Assembly (NCBI RefSeq): GCF_024124375.1
Contig: NZ_JAMXRZ010000003.1
Span: 32,466 to 96,465 of the forward strand
Source of the DNA: Klenkia sp. PcliD-1-E
Lineage (GTDB): Bacteria; Actinomycetota; Actinomycetes; Mycobacteriales; Geodermatophilaceae
DNA length: 64,000 nucleotides
Reading direction: 5' to 3'
In this document: in pieces, positions 52,649 through 61,491 of the stretch
How the letters are laid out: every line of letters begins with the position of its first letter
Numbering within the stretch: the first letter of the stretch is position 1
Translations under genes and position numbers: made by a program
The notes under the pieces: model-generated
The model's input: the letters and a program-made list of their open reading frames with translations, nothing else
What the model was told of the DNA's origin: nothing
Databases searched by the model: none

Positions 52649-53173
52649 TCACTCCGGGGGCAGGCCCATCGCCGTGCGCACCCGGGCCCGCGTCTGCAGC
52701 AGGTCGGTGGAGGCCTCGACGTCGATCTCGTCGTCGGCGTCCAGGTCGATGCGGTTGAGGCCGATCGAGGTCCAGCGCAGCGCCTGCTCCAGGTCGCCGG
52801 CGGTCTCCCACACCTGGGCCATCGCGTCGCAGTCGACGACGGCCGGCCGCGAGCGCCGGATGTTGTCGGCCTCGGCCCTGGCCTCCTCGACCCGGTCGTC
52901 GGCGAGCAGGACGGCGACGATCGAGCAGCGGACGTCGGGCGTGGTGGGTCCGGCCAGCCGGGAGCGGCGGAGCACCTCGAGCGCGGCGTCGGTGTCGCCG
53001 GCGAGGTCGAGCTGCCACCCGGCCTCGGCGAGGAGCTCGGCGGTGGTGGGTTCGTCCTCGGGGTGGACCTCGGTGGCCCACTCCAGGACGGTGTCGGCCA
53101 CCTGCCGGTGGCCCGCCTGGTCGCGGTGGCCGCCGACGGCGACGAGGTCCTCGTAGGTCAACGGAGCGCGCAC
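52649..53173 (-). CDS. TPR-like helical repeat protein
   Basis: 174 aa. Helical repeats with TPR-like consensus: LLAEAGWQLDLAGDTDAALEVLRRS (residues ~46-70), IVAVLLADDRVEEARAEADNIRRS near 85-108, MAQVWETAGDLEQALRWTSIGL near 117-138. Presumably a scaffold for protein contacts. It converges on the Lys-rich gene. Confidence 0.7.
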   Translation of the reverse strand: MRAPLTYEDLVAVGGHRDQAGHRQVADTVLEWATEVHPEDEPTTAELLAEAGWQLDLAGDTDAALEVLRRSRLAGPTTPDVRCSIVAVLLADDRVEEARAEADNIRRSRPAVVDCDAMAQVWETAGDLEQALRWTSIGLNRIDLDADDEIDVEASTDLLQTRARVRTAMGLPPE

Positions 53174-53265
53174 CCGGTGACCCTAGCTGTCCACAGGGAT
53201 GGCGTCCTGGTCGGCTGACCTGCATAGACTCCCGCGGACCGGTCGTCGAGGGTGCGGGGGCAGCT

Positions 53266-53841
53266 GTGCGTCGTGGCGCGTGGATGGCAGTGCCGGCTGC
53301 TCTGCTGGTGCTGGCCGGGTGCTCGGAGCCCCAGGCCGCGAACGACACCCTGCCGACGGCGGCGCCCACCTCGGCGACGCCCACGCTGGAACCGCTGGGG
53401 CCGGCTGATTTCCCCGTGCCCGACGAGGCGAGGGAGCAGACCGAAGCGGGCGCTGAGGCGATGGCGGTCTACTACCTCGACCTTCTCGACCAAACCAAGT
53501 CTCGAGTGGGTGGCGGTGGGCTTGACGTGGCGGCTCTTCAGAGCTTGTCGAACGCTTGCGAGACCTGCGATCAGGTGACTGATGGGTTCGTGAATGCAGA
53601 CCGGATGGGTTACAGGTACGAAGGCGGAGATTTGCAAGACCCGTCCTTCGGCAGTGTGACGGTCTCGGACAACTCCGCCGACATTGCTTTCACCGTTCGC
53701 CAAGCGTCCGCCCGTGTAATCGGGTCCGACGGATCCGAAGTGCGCTCCTCACCCGAGATGCTCCTGCGGGGTGGAATCGTGCTGCGGTGGGACTCCGTCA
53801 GGGATGGCTGGATCGCGACCCAGCTGAATTTGACCAACTGA
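53266..53841 (+). CDS. DUF6318-family lipoprotein
   Basis: 191 aa. Signal peptide with lipobox VLAGC (Cys19), then a Thr/Pro-rich linker and a domain with AMAVYYLDLLDQ near residue 65, CETCDQVTDGF near 98 and an NTF2-like end (IVLRWDSVRDGWIATQLN). GTG start after GGGGGCAG; a CATAGACT -10-like box lies about 40 bp upstream. Its stop overlaps the next gene (TGATG), so the two secreted proteins are made together. Confidence 0.85.
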   Translation: MRRGAWMAVPAALLVLAGCSEPQAANDTLPTAAPTSATPTLEPLGPADFPVPDEAREQTEAGAEAMAVYYLDLLDQTKSRVGGGGLDVAALQSLSNACETCDQVTDGFVNADRMGYRYEGGDLQDPSFGSVTVSDNSADIAFTVRQASARVIGSDGSEVRSSPEMLLRGGIVLRWDSVRDGWIATQLNLTN

Positions 53842-54737
53842 TGAATGTGGCCCTCCGGCTCTCCGTGGCGCTTATAGCCACCGGGGTAGTCGCAGCTTCG
53901 CTTCAGCAGCCAGCCCTCGCTGACGATGAGTGCGTGTATCTGAGTTGCCCCGACCGACCAAGTGTTTCCGCAGGTAGCGGCGCCCTCTTCCCGTCCTATT
54001 ACGAGGAGCGGCCGGGGTCTTTCGACTACGCCAGCAACGCATTTCCCGACGGCTCACCACCGCCTCCGTTCGAATGGCGGCTACGGACCCCCTGCCAGAC
54101 CGACGACGCCAATGTCGGCGCCTGCGCGGGTGACCAGCCGGACTGCGCGGCGCCGCCCGACCGCACGGTCATCTACTACGTGGTGTCCCGCCGGGCGTTG
54201 GTCACCGAGGGACCTGACGTCGGGGCGGTCAACGGGAACTGGGCGCAGGTGGGTGCCCGGTGCGTCGACGTTACGGACCTGAACCCGGCGCCGACGCCGG
54301 AGGAGGTGTTCCGGTACTTCCAGCAGCTACCGCTCCCGCAGCTGAGCACCGTCGTCCAGCCGCCGGGCGGCACCGTCCTGGTCGGCCTGCCGACCATCCT
54401 CTACACCGAGGCCCCCACCCAGCAGGTGTTCACCGTCGACATCCGGGGCTTCGCGGTCGTCATCACCGCCGTGGCGGAGACCTTCACCTGGCACACCGGC
54501 GACGGGGGAGCAGTCGTCACCTCCGACGGCCCCGGCGCGGCTTACCCCGACCAGACCGTCACCTACGACTACACGTCCGGTAGCTACACGACCTACCTCA
54601 CCGTCACCTGGGGCGGCACGTTCACCGTCGACGGCAGCGCCCCGCTCGAGGTCGCCGGCACGACCACCACCGACGGTCCGGCCATCCAGCTCACCGCCGT
54701 CGAGGCCCGCGCCGTCCTCACCAACCCCTACGACTAG
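53841..54737 (+). CDS. Secreted protein with PKD-like domain
   Basis: 298 aa. Sec signal peptide ending in QQPALADDE (cleavage after ALA near residue 27). The C-terminal half is Thr/Gly-rich beta sequence with FTWHTGDGGAVVTSDGPG and YPDQTVTYDY, a PKD-like fold. Six Cys in the mature part (four before residue 110) suggest disulfides outside the cell. Coupled to the DUF6318 lipoprotein; such pairs recur in this group of Actinobacteria and may form a surface complex. Confidence 0.8.
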   Translation: MNVALRLSVALIATGVVAASLQQPALADDECVYLSCPDRPSVSAGSGALFPSYYEERPGSFDYASNAFPDGSPPPPFEWRLRTPCQTDDANVGACAGDQPDCAAPPDRTVIYYVVSRRALVTEGPDVGAVNGNWAQVGARCVDVTDLNPAPTPEEVFRYFQQLPLPQLSTVVQPPGGTVLVGLPTILYTEAPTQQVFTVDIRGFAVVITAVAETFTWHTGDGGAVVTSDGPGAAYPDQTVTYDYTSGSYTTYLTVTWGGTFTVDGSAPLEVAGTTTTDGPAIQLTAVEARAVLTNPYD

Positions 54738-54746
54738 TCCGGCAGG

Positions 54747-54910
54747 CGTTTCCGCGGAAACGGTCCTCCGCCACCAGCGTGCATCCTCCTGCGCCGCTGT
54801 TGATGGCTGAGGATGCATGGTGGTCGGCGGAGCTGATCCATGCCGCGGGGGCGGGGGCTCCCCGGCCGAGCTCGTGGCTTGCCCACTGTGCGTGGGCAGG
54901 CCACGAGCTC
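54747..54910. terminator. Palindrome and two large hairpins between convergent genes
   Basis: Three symmetric elements in 200 bp: the perfect 16-bp CGTTTCCGCGGAAACG (54747-54762); a hairpin with arms 54767-54788 and 54809-54831 (TCCGCCACCA...GCATCCTC against its near-complement); and a hairpin with 19-bp arms at 54868-54886 and 54892-54910, one mismatch, 5-bp loop. The last two would serve as a bidirectional terminator. Confidence 0.65.
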
Positions 54911-54938
54911 CGCCGAGAGGACTCTCCCGGCGGCCCGA

Positions 54939-56666
54939 TCAGCCGGTGATCTTGGCCAGCCGCGCGGCCAGGGCGTCGCGGCGGTGGGCGTTGCCGTGCA
55001 GGTCCACGTATCGCTGGCCGAACCCCGCCAGCAGCGCGTCGTCCAGCCTCCGCACCGCGCCGGGCGGGTACTTGTAGCCCATCCGGGAGGCGATCCCGCC
55101 GTCGTCGGCCGCCCGTAGCACCTCGCCCAGCTCCACCAGCGACGTCACGCCCAGCTCCAGCAGCAGGCCGGAGATCCAGTCGTAGTGGTCCGGCCGCGAC
55201 CAGCCGGCGTCGGCGTACTGCCCGGCCAGGAACGCGGCCAGCTCCCGCGGCGCGATGCGCGGGTCGTCGGGGTCCTCGTCGTCGGACTCCACCGACACGG
55301 GGGAGCGCAGCCGGTCGCGGATCGCGGTGAACTCCTGGTCGGCCAGCTCCAGCAGGCCCGCGGCCAGGGTGAACCGGCGGTCGAACTCCGACGCGTGCTC
55401 GGCCGGCACCGTGCCCTTGTAGCGGATGTCGTGCTCGAACTCCGCCCACGCGTGCTGCAGAACCGTGCGGACCTGGACCTGCACCCGCCGGTCCACCAGC
55501 GCCGGCCACTCGCCGGCGCGGGCGGCATCCAGACCGATCTGCAGGTGCCGGCTGGCGTAGCCGAACCGACCCTCACGCGCGGTCACCGAACCCATGTCCC
55601 GGTCGTCGTGCACGACCACCTGGTCGGCCAGCAGCTCCGCGACCGCGACCACGTCGCTCTGCACGTAGAGGATCACCCGCACCCCGACGGTGTCCCCGAT
55701 GTCACGCACGGGATCGGGGTAGAGCCGCACGCCGTCGACCTCGCGGGTCACCTTCTCCGCGTACGACGCCACCGTCTTCGCCCGCCCGGCGATCGACAGG
55801 TAGTTGATGCCGGCCTCGTCCAGCAGCTGCGTGACCAGCGCCAGCGCCTGCTCGGCGGCGACCACGGTCTGCGGGTAGCCGTCGGCGTAGGCCTGGATCG
55901 CCCGCAGCGCCGGGTCGACCGCGGCCGCCGGCGGCGGGCCGGGCACCAGGTCCGGCGGCAGGGTGGGCGTGACGATCGACCCCTCGCCCGCCGTCCCGTA
56001 GATCGTCACGTCCTCCGGGCGGCGGACGGCGACGAGCGCGACGTAGGCGCACACCACGGCGTCGACCTGGTCCTCCACCCGGCGCAGCTCGCTCTTGCGC
56101 GCGGCGGTCTGCACGGCGGTGCGCAACGCCGCCCAGTCCTCGCCCAGGTGCAGCTCCGGCACCGCCTCGAGGTGACCCATCAGCACCAGCAGCTCGGCGC
56201 GCATGCCGTCCAGCGTCCGGCCGGGCTTGTTCTTGTACTTCAGCGTCCGGCCCAGCCGGAACAGCGCCACCGTCGCCGCGTGCGGGTAGACCTCGATCGC
56301 CCGCCGCGGCCGGCCCGACCGCGGGTCCTGGTCCAGGCCCATCGCCCGCACCAGCCGGCCACCGCGGGTGCCGCCGTCGGAGTACTCCGGCTTGCCCTGG
56401 TTGGTCGGGTGCGCGCCGGCCTGGAACCGCGCGAAGTCGGCGTTCAGCTCCCGCTCGGCCCGGCGGTTGCCGGTCGCGTTGGTCACCAGCAGCGGTGCGT
56501 CCACGGCCACGACGCACGGCCCGGCGGTGTAGGGCTCGAGCGCGGCGAGCACCTCGTCGTCCGCGCGGACGGCGGAGACGTGCACCAGCCGCCCGCCCTC
56601 GTCGAGCACCGCGAGCCCGGTGGGCTGCTTGAGCCCCCAGGCGAGGTCGATACCGATCAGGTGCAC
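54939..56666 (-). CDS. DUF429 domain fused to RelA/SpoT-type (p)ppGpp synthetase domain
   Basis: 575 aa from the GTG at 56666. Residues ~1-235 are DUF429, an RNase-H-like fold with IGIDLAW at the start, VVAVDAPLLV near 57 and RAIEVYPHAA near 127. Residues ~275-470 are a RelA/SpoT nucleotidyltransferase: YLSIAGRAKTVASYAEKV near 286, DTVGVRVILYVQSDV near 323, VHDDRDMG near 352, and QVRTVLQHAWAEFEHDIRYKG near 398-418. There is no HD hydrolase or TGS/ACT region, so this is a small-alarmone-synthetase type. The fusion suggests nucleic-acid-linked control of alarmone production, or a toxic effector. It converges on the PKD gene across strong hairpins. Confidence 0.87.
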   Translation of the reverse strand: MHLIGIDLAWGLKQPTGLAVLDEGGRLVHVSAVRADDEVLAALEPYTAGPCVVAVDAPLLVTNATGNRRAERELNADFARFQAGAHPTNQGKPEYSDGGTRGGRLVRAMGLDQDPRSGRPRRAIEVYPHAATVALFRLGRTLKYKNKPGRTLDGMRAELLVLMGHLEAVPELHLGEDWAALRTAVQTAARKSELRRVEDQVDAVVCAYVALVAVRRPEDVTIYGTAGEGSIVTPTLPPDLVPGPPPAAAVDPALRAIQAYADGYPQTVVAAEQALALVTQLLDEAGINYLSIAGRAKTVASYAEKVTREVDGVRLYPDPVRDIGDTVGVRVILYVQSDVVAVAELLADQVVVHDDRDMGSVTAREGRFGYASRHLQIGLDAARAGEWPALVDRRVQVQVRTVLQHAWAEFEHDIRYKGTVPAEHASEFDRRFTLAAGLLELADQEFTAIRDRLRSPVSVESDDEDPDDPRIAPRELAAFLAGQYADAGWSRPDHYDWISGLLLELGVTSLVELGEVLRAADDGGIASRMGYKYPPGAVRRLDDALLAGFGQRYVDLHGNAHRRDALAARLAKITG

Positions 56667-56738
56667 GCGTCCACCCTGCCCCACCCGCCAGGGTGAGGCC
56701 GCGTCAAGCCCGGGTGGCGCGCCGCCGACACCGGGTGC

Positions 56739-57701
56739 ATGCGGGGCACAGCGGCCCCGGGAGCGGCCAGCCCCCGGGTGATGGTCGAGACACTGGCCGT
56801 CTTCTACGCGGCCGGGACGCTGCTGGGCTTCCTCGTCGTCCTCGAGGCCGACCTGCAGCACATCGGCCGCGTCGCCGCCGGTGCCGCCCTCGCGACCGGC
56901 CTGCTCGGCACCGCCGTCCTGCTGCTGGCCCGGGACCGGGTCACCCGCCGACTCCTCGACGGACTCGTCGCCCTCGCCACCGTGGTCGTCGGGCTCGCCG
57001 TGCTGGTCCCGCACCAGCCGACCGTCGCCGTGGCCATCGCGTGGCTGGCGTCCTTCGCCGTCGTCGACTCCTGCTACTTCTTCACCCCGCGCGCCATGCG
57101 CGCCCAGCTGGTGCTCGCGGTGGTGGCCAGCAACGGCTCGCTGTTCCTGCGCGGCGACGTCCCCGTCTGGACGGTCCTGGCCCTGGACTGCGTCCTCGTC
57201 GCCCTCGCCGTCGTCACCCGGCGGCTGGCCGTGCGGGCCTCCGGTGCCGACAGGGACCCGCTCACCGGTCTGCCCAACCGTCGCGGCTTCGACGACCGGC
57301 TGCAGCAGCTGGTCCGCGCAGGCGGCACGCTGTCGGTCGCGCTGCTGGACCTCGACCACTTCAAGGAGATCAACGACACCGCCGGTCACGAGGCCGGCGA
57401 CCGGGTGCTGCTGCGCGTGGCCGAGGAGCCCGCCCGGGTGCTGCCGCACGGTGCGGTGCTCGCCCGCCAGGGCGGCGACGAGTTCGCCCTGCTGCTGCCG
57501 GACCTCACCGGCCCCGAGGCCGTCGTCGTCGTGTGGCGGGTCTGCGACACCCTGGCCGGCATCGGGCTGTCCTGCGGGGTGGCCGAGTACGAGCCGGGGG
57601 AGTCGGCGGCCCAGCTGGTCCGCCGAGCCGACGGTGCGCTCTACGCCGCCAAGGCCGCCGGCCGTGGCCGGGTCGAGCTGGCGACGGCGGTGCGCGCATG
57701 A
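56739..57701 (+). CDS. Membrane diguanylate cyclase (copy 1)
   Basis: 320 aa. About five to six hydrophobic segments in the first 160 residues, then a GGDEF domain: DPLTGLPNRRGFDDRL near 172 and the intact active site QGGDEFALLLP near 245. Makes c-di-GMP from GTP. No RxxD inhibitory site upstream of GGDEF. The stop overlaps the start of copy 2 (ATGA). Confidence 0.92.
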   Translation: MRGTAAPGAASPRVMVETLAVFYAAGTLLGFLVVLEADLQHIGRVAAGAALATGLLGTAVLLLARDRVTRRLLDGLVALATVVVGLAVLVPHQPTVAVAIAWLASFAVVDSCYFFTPRAMRAQLVLAVVASNGSLFLRGDVPVWTVLALDCVLVALAVVTRRLAVRASGADRDPLTGLPNRRGFDDRLQQLVRAGGTLSVALLDLDHFKEINDTAGHEAGDRVLLRVAEEPARVLPHGAVLARQGGDEFALLLPDLTGPEAVVVVWRVCDTLAGIGLSCGVAEYEPGESAAQLVRRADGALYAAKAAGRGRVELATAVRA

Positions 57702-58672
57702 GCCGGCACCGGGCGCCGGAGGTCGCGACCCCGCGGGTGATGGCGCAGACCCTCAGCCTGTTCTACGTGCTCGGCGGCACCTGCGGGCTCGTCGCCGTAC
57801 CCGGTGGCGAGCCCGACTGGGTCCGCCGCTGGGCCGTCCTCGCCCTCGGCAGCACCGCCGTGGTCTGCGGGCTGGCGTTGCACCGGTGGGGTGACCGCGC
57901 GCCGCGCGGCTTCTTCCACGCCCCCGTCGCCGCGGCCACCGCGCTCATCGCCATCGCCGCCTGGGTGGCCCCCGGCGAGCTGACCGCGCTCGTCGTCGGC
58001 GCGATCATCCTGTTCGTCGGCGTCGACGCGTTCTTCTTCTTCGCCCTGCCCGGCGCCCTCGCGGAGCTCGGCCTCGCCGTGGGCCTGGTGACGACGGCGC
58101 TGCTGCTGCGCGGTGACGTCCCGCTCCCCACGGCGCTCGCGCTGGACGTCGTCCTCGTCGCCATCGGCGTCGTCACCCGCCGGCTGGTCGCCGAGGCGAG
58201 CCGGGCCGGCGTCGACGGGCTGACCCGGCTGGCCAACCGGCGCGGGTTCGACGAGGCGCTGGCCGAGCTGGTCCGCCCGGGCGTCGTCCTGTCAGCGGCC
58301 CTGCTGGACCTCGACAACTTCAAGCAGATCAACGACACCGGCGGGCACGCCGCCGGGGACGAGGTGCTGCGGCAGGTCGCCCGCACCTGGCGGCGGGCGC
58401 TGCCGGCGGGCGCCGTCCTGGCCCGGCACGGCGGCGACGAGTTCGCGCTGCTGCTCCCCGGGTGGACCGGACCGCGGGCGCTGGAGCTGGTCCGCCGGCT
58501 GCGCACCCTGCACCCGGGCATCGGGATGTCGTGCGGCGTGGCCCAGTACCGGTCCCGCGAGACGGCCGCGCAGCTGATGCGCCGGGCCGACCAGGCGCTG
58601 TACGCCGCCAAGGCCGCCGGGCGGGGCCGGGCCGAGCTCGCCGACGGGACCCGCGAGTCCGTCGGCGGCTGA
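57698..58672 (+). CDS. Membrane diguanylate cyclase (copy 2)
   Basis: 324 aa, paralogue of the preceding gene with the same layout: hydrophobic N-terminal half, DGLTRLANRRGFDEAL near 172 and HGGDEFALLLP near 245; also no RxxD. The shared TPRVM/SPRVM start, LFLRGDV/LLLRGDV loop and AADGALYAAKAAGRGR-type end show a tandem duplication. ATG overlaps the copy 1 stop, so both are made together, perhaps as a heterodimer. Confidence 0.92.
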   Translation: MSRHRAPEVATPRVMAQTLSLFYVLGGTCGLVAVPGGEPDWVRRWAVLALGSTAVVCGLALHRWGDRAPRGFFHAPVAAATALIAIAAWVAPGELTALVVGAIILFVGVDAFFFFALPGALAELGLAVGLVTTALLLRGDVPLPTALALDVVLVAIGVVTRRLVAEASRAGVDGLTRLANRRGFDEALAELVRPGVVLSAALLDLDNFKQINDTGGHAAGDEVLRQVARTWRRALPAGAVLARHGGDEFALLLPGWTGPRALELVRRLRTLHPGIGMSCGVAQYRSRETAAQLMRRADQALYAAKAAGRGRAELADGTRESVGG

Positions 58673-58721
58673 CCGCGCCGGTCAACCTGATCGACACCTG
58701 GGCGTGGCAGCCTGTGTCCCC

Positions 58722-61463
58722 GTGCCACCCAGCCGCCCCCGCGTCCCCAGCATCACGGACATCCCGGTCGCCCCGCCGCCGGGACCCCAGGACGCCGTCG
58801 ACCCCCGCAGCGCCGAGCACGCCCGGCTGGCCGAGTCCACCGACCAGAACTCGCCGTGGCGCATGTGGGGCCCCTACCTCGCCGGACGGCAGTGGGGCAC
58901 CGTGCGCGAGGACTACTCGGCCAGCGGCGACGCCTGGGCCGGGTTCCCCTTCGACCACGCCGTGGCCCGCGCCTACCGCTGGGGCGAGGACGGCCTGGGC
59001 GGGTTCTGCGACCGGTACGGGTTCCTCAACTTCTCCGTCGCGCTGTGGAACGGCAAGGACCCGATCCTCAAGGAGCGGCTGTTCGGGCTGACCAACGGCG
59101 AGGGCAACCACGGCGAGGACGCCAAGGAGCACTGGTGGGCCGTCGACGGCACCCCCACGCACTCCTGGGTGCAGTGGCTCTACCGCTACCCGCACGCCGA
59201 GTACCCCTACGCCAGGCTGCGCGAGGAGAACGCCAAGCGCTCGCGGATGGAGCGGGAGTACGAGCTCGCCGACACCGGGGTGCTCGACGAGGACCGGTTC
59301 TTCGACGTCCTGGTCACCTACGCCAAGGCCGACCACGACGACATCTGCATCACCGTCTCCGCGACCAACCACGGCCCCGACCCCGCGCCGCTGCACCTGC
59401 TGCCGCAGACCTGGTTCCGCAACACCTGGTCCTGGGGCGGGGACAAGCGGCAGGGCCACCTCACCCAGCTGCTCGCGCCCACCCTGACGGCGTCCGGGCT
59501 GGAGGCGGTCGAGGCCGAGCACGGGTTCCTCGGCCGGTACTGGCTGTGCGCCGAGGGCGCCCCGGTCGTGCTGTGCTGCGACAACGAGACCGACCAGGTG
59601 ACCCTGTTCGGCGCCACCCGCAACGCCAGCAAGTACCCGAAGGACGGCATCAACCGCCGGGTGGTGCAGGGCGACAAGAACGGCATCAACCCCGCCGACT
59701 CCGGCACCAAGGCCGCGTTCTGGTACCGCTGGGACGCCGTCGCGCCCGGGGAGACCGTCACCGTCAAGCTGCGGCTGACCACCGAGGAGCCCTACGACGG
59801 CATGTTCGGCGAGGAGTTCGACGCCGTCCTCGCCGCCCGTCGCGAGGAGGCCGACGCCTTCTACGCCACCGTCATCCACCCGGGCCTGTCCGACGAGGAC
59901 CGGCACGTCGCGCGCCGCGCCTACGCCGGCCTGCTGTGGACCAAGCAGCTGTACCGCTTCGACGTCTCGCAGTGGCTGGACGGCGACCCCGACGTCCCCG
60001 CGCCCGCCGACCGCGCGAAGAAGGGACGGCGGAACACCACCTGGCGCCACGTCGCCCTGGCCGACGTCATCTCGATGCCCGACGAGTGGGAGTACCCCTG
60101 GTTCGCCGCCTGGGACACCGCCTTCCACACCATCCCCCTGGCGCACGTCGACCCCGACTTCGCCAAGGAGCAGCTCGTGCTCATGTGCCGCGAGTGGGCG
60201 ATGCACCCCAACGGGCAGCTGCCGGCGTACGAGTGGGCGTTCGGCGACGTCAACCCGCCGGTGCACGCCTGGGCGGCGTGGCACGTCTACCGCATCGACG
60301 GCTACCGGGACCGGGAGTTCCTGGTCCGGGTGTTCACCAAGCTGCTGCTCAACTTCTCCTGGTGGGTGAACCGCAAGGACGCCGACGGCTCCAACGTCTT
60401 CGAGGGCGGCTTCCTCGGGATGGACAACATCGCGCTGTTCGACCGGTCCGCGCCGCTGCCGGCCGGCTACCGGCTCGAGCAGTCGGACGCGACGAGCTGG
60501 ATGGCGTTCTACTGCCAGCAGATGTTCAAGATCGCCCTCGAGCTGTCCCGCTACGACAAGGCGTGGGACGGGACGGCGACGAAGTTCCTCGAGCACTTCC
60601 TGTCGATCGCGCAGGCGATGAACTCCTTCGGCTCCAGCGAGGTGTCGCTGTGGGACGAGGAGGACGGCTTCTTCTACGACGTCCTGGTGGCCCCCGACGG
60701 CACCGCGCAGCCGATGCGGGTGCGCTCGATGGTCGGGCTGCTGCCGATCCTCGGCGTCACCGAGGTGCCGCACTGGATCACCCAGGAGGTCCCCGACGTC
60801 ACCGAGCGGCTGCGCTGGCTGCAGCGCCGGCGTCCCGAGCTGGTGTCGCCGCTGCGCAGCCGCTCGGCGCCGGAGGGCCGCAAGATGCTGCTGTCGCTGG
60901 TGGACCAGGAACGGCTGCGCCGGATCTTGACCCGGATGTTCGACACCGAGGAGTTCCTGTCCCCGTACGGGATCCGGTCGCTGTCCAAGTCCACCGGTGA
61001 GGTGATCGCCAAGGTCGGGGGCCGGGACGCCCGGATCGAGTACGAGCCGGGGGAGTCGCGGACGGCGCTGTTCGGCGGCAACTCCAACTGGCGCGGACCG
61101 GTCTGGTTCCCGGTGAACGTGCTGCTGGCCGACAAGCTGCGCACGCTGGGCCGGCACTACGGCGACTCGTTCACCATCGAGCTGCCCACCGGGTCGGGCA
61201 ACCACTGCACCCTGGTCGACGCCGCGGACCTCATCGACAACGGCCTCACGGCGCTGTTCCGCCCGGTCGACGGCAAGCGGCCCGCCGACGGCAGCCGCGT
61301 CGAGTCCTCGGACTCCCCGCTGTGGCGCGAGCACCCGACCTTCAGCGAGTTCTTCGACGGCGACACCGGTGAGGGCCTGGGCGCCACCCACCAGACCGGC
61401 TGGACGGCGCTGGTCGCGCACCTCCTCAACCCGCGGCTGCCCCCCGACCCCCGCTGGAGCTGA
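58722..61463 (+). CDS. GH63/MGH1-like glycoside hydrolase
   Basis: 913 aa from a GTG at 58722 (58704 also possible; no clear ribosome site). Related to mannosyl-oligosaccharide glucosidases. N-terminal beta region (DYSASGDAWAGFPFDHA near residue 68, YGFLNFSVALWNGKD near 100). The (alpha/alpha)6 barrel has EYPWFAAWDTAFHTIPLAH near 450, GQLPAYEWAFGDVNPPVHAW near 497 and GPVWFPVNVLLADKL near 790. In bacteria such enzymes may act on glucosylglycerate or mannosylglycerate; the substrate here is not determined. No signal peptide, so it is cytoplasmic. Confidence 0.88.
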   Translation: MPPSRPRVPSITDIPVAPPPGPQDAVDPRSAEHARLAESTDQNSPWRMWGPYLAGRQWGTVREDYSASGDAWAGFPFDHAVARAYRWGEDGLGGFCDRYGFLNFSVALWNGKDPILKERLFGLTNGEGNHGEDAKEHWWAVDGTPTHSWVQWLYRYPHAEYPYARLREENAKRSRMEREYELADTGVLDEDRFFDVLVTYAKADHDDICITVSATNHGPDPAPLHLLPQTWFRNTWSWGGDKRQGHLTQLLAPTLTASGLEAVEAEHGFLGRYWLCAEGAPVVLCCDNETDQVTLFGATRNASKYPKDGINRRVVQGDKNGINPADSGTKAAFWYRWDAVAPGETVTVKLRLTTEEPYDGMFGEEFDAVLAARREEADAFYATVIHPGLSDEDRHVARRAYAGLLWTKQLYRFDVSQWLDGDPDVPAPADRAKKGRRNTTWRHVALADVISMPDEWEYPWFAAWDTAFHTIPLAHVDPDFAKEQLVLMCREWAMHPNGQLPAYEWAFGDVNPPVHAWAAWHVYRIDGYRDREFLVRVFTKLLLNFSWWVNRKDADGSNVFEGGFLGMDNIALFDRSAPLPAGYRLEQSDATSWMAFYCQQMFKIALELSRYDKAWDGTATKFLEHFLSIAQAMNSFGSSEVSLWDEEDGFFYDVLVAPDGTAQPMRVRSMVGLLPILGVTEVPHWITQEVPDVTERLRWLQRRRPELVSPLRSRSAPEGRKMLLSLVDQERLRRILTRMFDTEEFLSPYGIRSLSKSTGEVIAKVGGRDARIEYEPGESRTALFGGNSNWRGPVWFPVNVLLADKLRTLGRHYGDSFTIELPTGSGNHCTLVDAADLIDNGLTALFRPVDGKRPADGSRVESSDSPLWREHPTFSEFFDGDTGEGLGATHQTGWTALVAHLLNPRLPPDPRWS

Positions 61464-61491
61464 CGTCCGCAGCCCGCCGCCTGCCGGTCCC

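Noticed and set aside
58329..61421. 1030-codon minus-strand open frame opposite the GH63-like gene
   Set aside because: Shadow of the glycosidase; it also overlaps the diguanylate cyclase end and has no recognisable motif.
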